A stretch of DNA of 64,000 bases from Rhodobacteraceae bacterium 63075 (lineage in GTDB: Bacteria; Pseudomonadota; Alphaproteobacteria; Rhodobacterales; Rhodobacteraceae): positions 59,043 to 123,042 of the forward strand of contig QVMW01000012.1 in NCBI GenBank assembly GCA_003417655.1, read 5' to 3'. Position 1 is the first letter of the stretch; every line of letters begins with the position of its first letter. Made by a program: the position numbers and the translations under genes. Below, piece after piece: positions 61,574 through 64,000 of this stretch. The notes below the pieces were generated by a model. That model was not told where the DNA came from, did not search any database, and saw only the letters and a list, made by a program, of their open reading frames with translations.

Positions 61574-61647
61574 GGCGAGTTGGCGGAGTGGTGACGCAGC
61601 GGATTGCAAATCCGTGTACACCGGTTCGATTCCGGTACTCGCCTCCA
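61574..61647 (+). tRNA. tRNA-Cys (anticodon GCA)
   Basis: 74 nt with encoded CCA. Acceptor arms GGCGAGT/ACTCGCC pair fully, discriminator T, anticodon loop ATTGCAAAT gives anticodon GCA, and the T-arm reads CCGGTTCGATTCCGG. Its 3' end is 68 bp from the end of a tyrosine integrase gene, the usual arrangement for an integration site. Confidence 0.97.
61621..61647 (+). other. Putative att site in tRNA-Cys 3' end
   Basis: Integrases of this type commonly recombine within the 3' half of a tRNA gene, leaving it intact and duplicating the end at the far side. The T-arm to CCA segment is the most likely core; the matching copy would lie beyond the window. Confidence 0.4.
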
Positions 61648-61655
61648 ATAAAATC

Positions 61656-61671
61656 AATGACTTGCGTCATT
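61656..61671 (+). terminator. Small hairpin after tRNA-Cys
   Basis: AATGAC/GTCATT with a 4-nt loop, 8 bp after the tRNA and followed by TTC. It may terminate the tRNA transcript. Confidence 0.4.
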
Positions 61672-61715
61672 TTCGACCTCCTTCGCCGGTGATTTTGAAA
61701 CAATCGTTGAAACTT

Positions 61716-62747
61716 TCATGGTTCGTTCTTTTCGCGCGCCAGTCGGTTCCGAGCCTCCTGAGCGCGGCTTGCGAGCTCTCGTTGCCGGACCTGGCCGCCA
61801 TATTTCTTCAGCATCTCAACGCCAGAATGTCCGGTCACAGACTTGACCATCTCGTCATCGCAGCCGGCCAGATAGAGCTCGATCGTCGCGTTTTTGCGTA
61901 GCCCGTGGGTCTTGTATCGCGCGGCGTCCGCGTGCTTCATCCCCGCCTTTACCGCGCGCATTTCCTGAGCAATTGTGCGGTAGCTGACGGGCTGACCATT
62001 GGAGTCGGTGACTAGGCGTCCCTCTCGACGTTCCAAGCCTTGCAAATAGTCACTCAGGCGATCCGTCAGCGGGATCCATAGCGGTTTGTTCGTCTTGCCT
62101 TGGGTCAGGTCGAAACCGTCGTTCGCAACATGCGCCCACTCCATCTTGAGGATGTCGCCGATTCTCTGACCGGTCCCTAGGCAAAGCTCGTAGACAAGGC
62201 GCGCCCGCGGAGTTGCGAGCCCTTCAAACTCCTCGCGCACATCATCTGGCCAAGGCTCCCACCCATCGCTTTGCTGTTTGAAAAGCGGGATTCCTTTTGC
62301 TGGGTTGCCGTGCTCTTTCTTCGTATACCCGATCAAACGCGCATGGTTCATAAGGACCACCATCACCTGCACGAGATAGTTCGCCTGTCGCCAGTGGTCT
62401 GCATTGGCGCGATGCAACTCATAAATGTGATGCGTCTCGATCCTGGCAGGGTCTTTGTCGCCCCAGATCTCTCGTATGTGGGACATGTAGCGCCTGTAGT
62501 CAGACTTCGTGCGCGGCTTGAGTTTCTTGTAGGCGTCGCTTTGAAAATAGCTTTTGATCAATGCCTCAAAGTTCCGCTTTACCGGCTTTGGGGCCGGTTT
62601 ACCCCGCAGCAACCGGTTATAATGATCCCAAAACTCGGGTGAGCCCACCTCCTCGTGCATCATGACAGAAATGCCTCGGGCACGTCTTATGAAACGCACG
62701 TAACCACGGTCGCGATACACGTACTTGGGCAGGCTCTTTCTCGTCAT
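61716..62747 (-). CDS. int: Tyrosine recombinase/phage-type integrase
   Basis: 343 residues. N-terminal SAM-like DNA-binding domain (residues ~50-150) and catalytic domain with the R..HxLR..H..Y pattern: GTGQRIGDILKMEW (Arg), KTHGLRKNATIEL (His-Leu-Arg), SVTGHSGVEMLKKYGG (His and Tyr). It should catalyse integration and excision at the adjacent tRNA-Cys gene. It is transcribed towards the tRNA and is last in a three-gene minus-strand unit, its start overlapping the previous stop (ATGA). Confidence 0.94.
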   Translation of the reverse strand: MTRKSLPKYVYRDRGYVRFIRRARGISVMMHEEVGSPEFWDHYNRLLRGKPAPKPVKRNFEALIKSYFQSDAYKKLKPRTKSDYRRYMSHIREIWGDKDPARIETHHIYELHRANADHWRQANYLVQVMVVLMNHARLIGYTKKEHGNPAKGIPLFKQQSDGWEPWPDDVREEFEGLATPRARLVYELCLGTGQRIGDILKMEWAHVANDGFDLTQGKTNKPLWIPLTDRLSDYLQGLERREGRLVTDSNGQPVSYRTIAQEMRAVKAGMKHADAARYKTHGLRKNATIELYLAGCDDEMVKSVTGHSGVEMLKKYGGQVRQRELASRAQEARNRLAREKNEP

Positions 62748-62935
62748 TCTCGCATTCTCAAGTCGCCGTTGAGAAATTCGTCATTGCTATCCGGTTCGAC
62801 CATGCCGGCATCGACCGTAACGCTGCCATCAGGTTTGATTTCGAACCTCGCCCTCAACCAGCCTGCCTCCCGCGCCTCGCGAATGAGGGCAGATGCTGCT
62901 TGGCGCGCGATCGTGTGAACATTTCTTTGCGTCAT
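62744..62935 (-). CDS. Small protein upstream of integrase (excisionase-like position)
   Basis: 63 residues beginning MTQRNVHTIARQAASALIRE. GGGAG lies 6 bp before the ATG at 62935. It contains a helical N-terminus and an acidic C-terminus (VDAGMVEPDSNDEFLNG); no clear helix-turn-helix is visible. Its place between an Arc-like gene and the integrase is where excisionase or integration-control genes often sit, but no family match can be claimed. Confidence 0.7.
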   Translation of the reverse strand: MTQRNVHTIARQAASALIREAREAGWLRARFEIKPDGSVTVDAGMVEPDSNDEFLNGDLRMRE

Positions 62936-62954
62936 ATTTTCTCCCGTCAGTGCA

Positions 62955-63122
62955 TCAATCTGCCACCTTTTCGGCATGCTGTTGATCTGCCCGTTTCTTG
63001 GCAGCCATCAAAGCTCGAACGACCTCGGAGTTTTGCGAGCTATAGTTACGCTGAGCTTCTTCCTTGACCCAGTCTTTGAGCTCCTTTGGTAGCCGGAGCA
63101 TTAGCGGTTCGCGACAGTGCAT
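62955..63122 (-). CDS. Arc-type ribbon-helix-helix protein, 55 residues
   Basis: 55 residues. GGAGGTG lies 6 bp before the ATG at 63122. The sequence PLMLRLPKELKDWVKEEAQR followed by NSEVVRALMAAK shows the Arc/MetJ pattern: a beta-strand with alternating residues, then two helices with NSEVVRAL at the start of helix two. Probably a DNA-binding repressor of the integration genes. First gene of the minus-strand unit with the 63-residue protein and the integrase; opposed to another Arc-like gene. Confidence 0.85.
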   Translation of the reverse strand: MHCREPLMLRLPKELKDWVKEEAQRNYSSQNSEVVRALMAAKKRADQQHAEKVAD

Positions 63123-63142
63123 CAATTCACCTCCTGTGTAGG

Positions 63143-63181
63143 CTTGACTTATACATGGCGAGTCGCCAGCATTGCGTCAAG
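63143..63181. promoter_or_regulatory. Nested 39-bp dyad between opposed Arc-like genes
   Basis: Outer arms CTTGAC/GTCAAG and inner arms TGGCGA/TCGCCA are all exactly symmetrical about the G at 63162, with 7-nt gaps on both sides. A -10-like TATAAG for the minus-strand gene (63153-63148) lies within it. Position and symmetry fit an operator for one or both Arc-like proteins. Confidence 0.65.
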
Positions 63182-63206
63182 AACAAATTCATGGCTAGGA
63201 GCCAGT

Positions 63207-63536
63207 ATGGCTGAATATCCTTCATCAACTCAGGACAAGTACATCATCCGCATGCCTGACGGCTTGCGGGATCGGATCCGGGAAAAAGCGGACGCGAACC
63301 GCCGGAGCATGAATGCCGAGATCGTCGCCTTGCTGGAAGAGCACTATCCGCCGCAAACTCCCGAGACCGTTCAAGAACCAGCCGCGCGGATCCTGCTTTG
63401 GCTCGCCAGGCGTATAAGGCGACAGGACCCCAAACCCGGCTCGGCGCGCGATCGTCGGGCGCAGCTTTATGAGACGGTCGCCTCCGATATCGTCACGCGC
63501 GCGGATGCCATCGACCGCAGCGCGAAGGAACGCTAG
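63207..63536 (+). CDS. Arc family DNA-binding protein, 109 residues
   Basis: 109 residues with AGGAG 6 bp before the ATG. The N-terminal half is a clear Arc-like ribbon-helix-helix: DKYIIRMPDGLRDRIREKADANRRSMNAEIVALLEE. The C-terminal half is helical and basic (WLARRIRRQDPK). Probably a repressor of the element's genes, analogous to phage Arc/Mnt. It is transcribed away from the integrase side and its promoter region holds the nested dyad. Confidence 0.9.
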   Translation: MAEYPSSTQDKYIIRMPDGLRDRIREKADANRRSMNAEIVALLEEHYPPQTPETVQEPAARILLWLARRIRRQDPKPGSARDRRAQLYETVASDIVTRADAIDRSAKER

Positions 63537-63586
63537 CGAGGTTGACGCGACCACCGAGCCACTAGGGCTTCGCAACTGCCGCGCCA

Positions 63587-64000
63587 TCAGTAACTCACCC
63601 ACTCGAAGCCATGGTTGCCTTCGTGGTCCTCCCACTCAACACCAACGCCGCGGCGCCAGCTGGTCCATGAGCATTGTCGCGATGGCAGCACCCAAGTCGG
63701 CGCTGCTGCAGGCGTTGTAGACTGCCAGTCGAAGTCGCCCTGGGTCCCGTATGTCCCGAGGCGCATCGTGAATCTCTCTTCGCAATCGTCCTCGCGGCCA
63801 CGTTCGCGATGGCTGTAGTGCCGCACATCCCAGACCCGGATCGAGCGCACGAAGTCGAATTCTCGGCCGCTGATGTCTATGTCTGCGCCATCTTCCACCA
63901 CCTGGGCCAAGATGATTTGGCCAAGCGCCTCGCCGCGTTGGTGGCTGGCTTCCCAGAGTCTGGGGGCCGTGCTTTGCACCGGCGCGTGCCCGACCACCCC
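63587..64000 (-). CDS. Unknown protein of the integrated element (probably 5' partial)
   Basis: Open frame of at least 136 residues up to a GTG at 63997, with no stop before the window edge in that frame, so it may be truncated here. The protein is Trp-rich, with DISGREFDFVRSIRVWDVRHYSHRER and a C-terminal GVEWEDHEGNHGFEWVSY. I recognise no family. It is convergent with the Arc-like gene 50 bp away. Confidence 0.55.
   Translation of the reverse strand, partial: GVVGHAPVQSTAPRLWEASHQRGEALGQIILAQVVEDGADIDISGREFDFVRSIRVWDVRHYSHRERGREDDCEERFTMRLGTYGTQGDFDWQSTTPAAAPTWVLPSRQCSWTSWRRGVGVEWEDHEGNHGFEWVSY

Noticed and set aside
1..64000. CRISPR arrays, insertion sequences, rRNA operons
   Set aside because: No regularly spaced direct repeats, transposase-like frames with terminal inverted repeats, or rRNA sequence were seen.

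Overview
The window is G+C-rich, gene-dense bacterial chromosome from an alphaproteobacterium, most probably a roseobacter-type member of the Rhodobacteraceae. This is inferred from the gene families and their order: tad pilus genes followed by two TPR lipoproteins and a prepilin peptidase, the folD/fhs pair, the tyrC-hisC pair, many Rhodobacteraceae-type conserved hypotheticals, a tripartite tricarboxylate (TTT) transporter and a Hint-domain protein. About 64 protein genes and one tRNA gene can be supported. No rRNA, CRISPR array or insertion sequence is seen.

Layout. 1-8.0 kb: the distal half of a tad/Flp pilus locus (cpaF partial, tadB, tadC, two TPR lipoproteins, cpaA), then a polytopic membrane protein on the minus strand and an AAA ATPase. 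8.1-12.8 kb: cardiolipin synthase, then an Lhr-type helicase and its PdeM phosphoesterase partner, with a double-palindrome element on each side of the helicase gene. 12.8-16.3 kb: one-carbon genes folD and fhs, and a MOSC protein. 16.4-19.7 kb: a MotA/MotB-like proton-channel pair whose MotB-like member has a very long coiled coil. 19.8-21.7 kb: small secreted proteins, including a tandem duplicate, and a ChaC-type cyclotransferase. 21.7-30.1 kb: housekeeping genes (DUF2125, HD hydrolase, extensin-like lipoprotein, tyrC, hisC, rpsD, Hint protein, TetR regulator, META lipoprotein, recO).

30.2-41.1 kb: a catabolic gene cluster. A long minus-strand operon encodes TctC, TctB, TctA, an aldehyde dehydrogenase, a class III PLP enzyme closely resembling eukaryotic ethanolamine-phosphate/phosphohydroxylysine phospho-lyases, an APH-fold kinase and a Tm-1-like protein. 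Divergent from it are iclR, a HAD phosphatase-like gene and a second class III aminotransferase. Together they suggest uptake, phosphorylation, phospho-elimination and oxidation of a hydroxylated amine.

41.1-61.4 kb: envelope and core genes: lytic transglycosylase, mlaC-mlaA, a type I secretion ABC/HlyD pair, a ridA-GDPD-FemAB-like-pterin dehydratase operon, peroxiredoxin, ferredoxin reductase, rsmD, map, sfsA, a cinA-like gene, GNAT, AhpD-like, OmpA-like, efp, a conserved small protein, an acidic protein with PopZ-like ends, a TolC-like protein and a PCMT-like methyltransferase.

61.6-64 kb: tRNA-Cys(GCA) followed by a tyrosine integrase operon, two opposed Arc-type repressor genes with a nested dyad between them, and a gene running towards the edge. 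This looks like the left junction of an integrated element whose cargo lies beyond the window.
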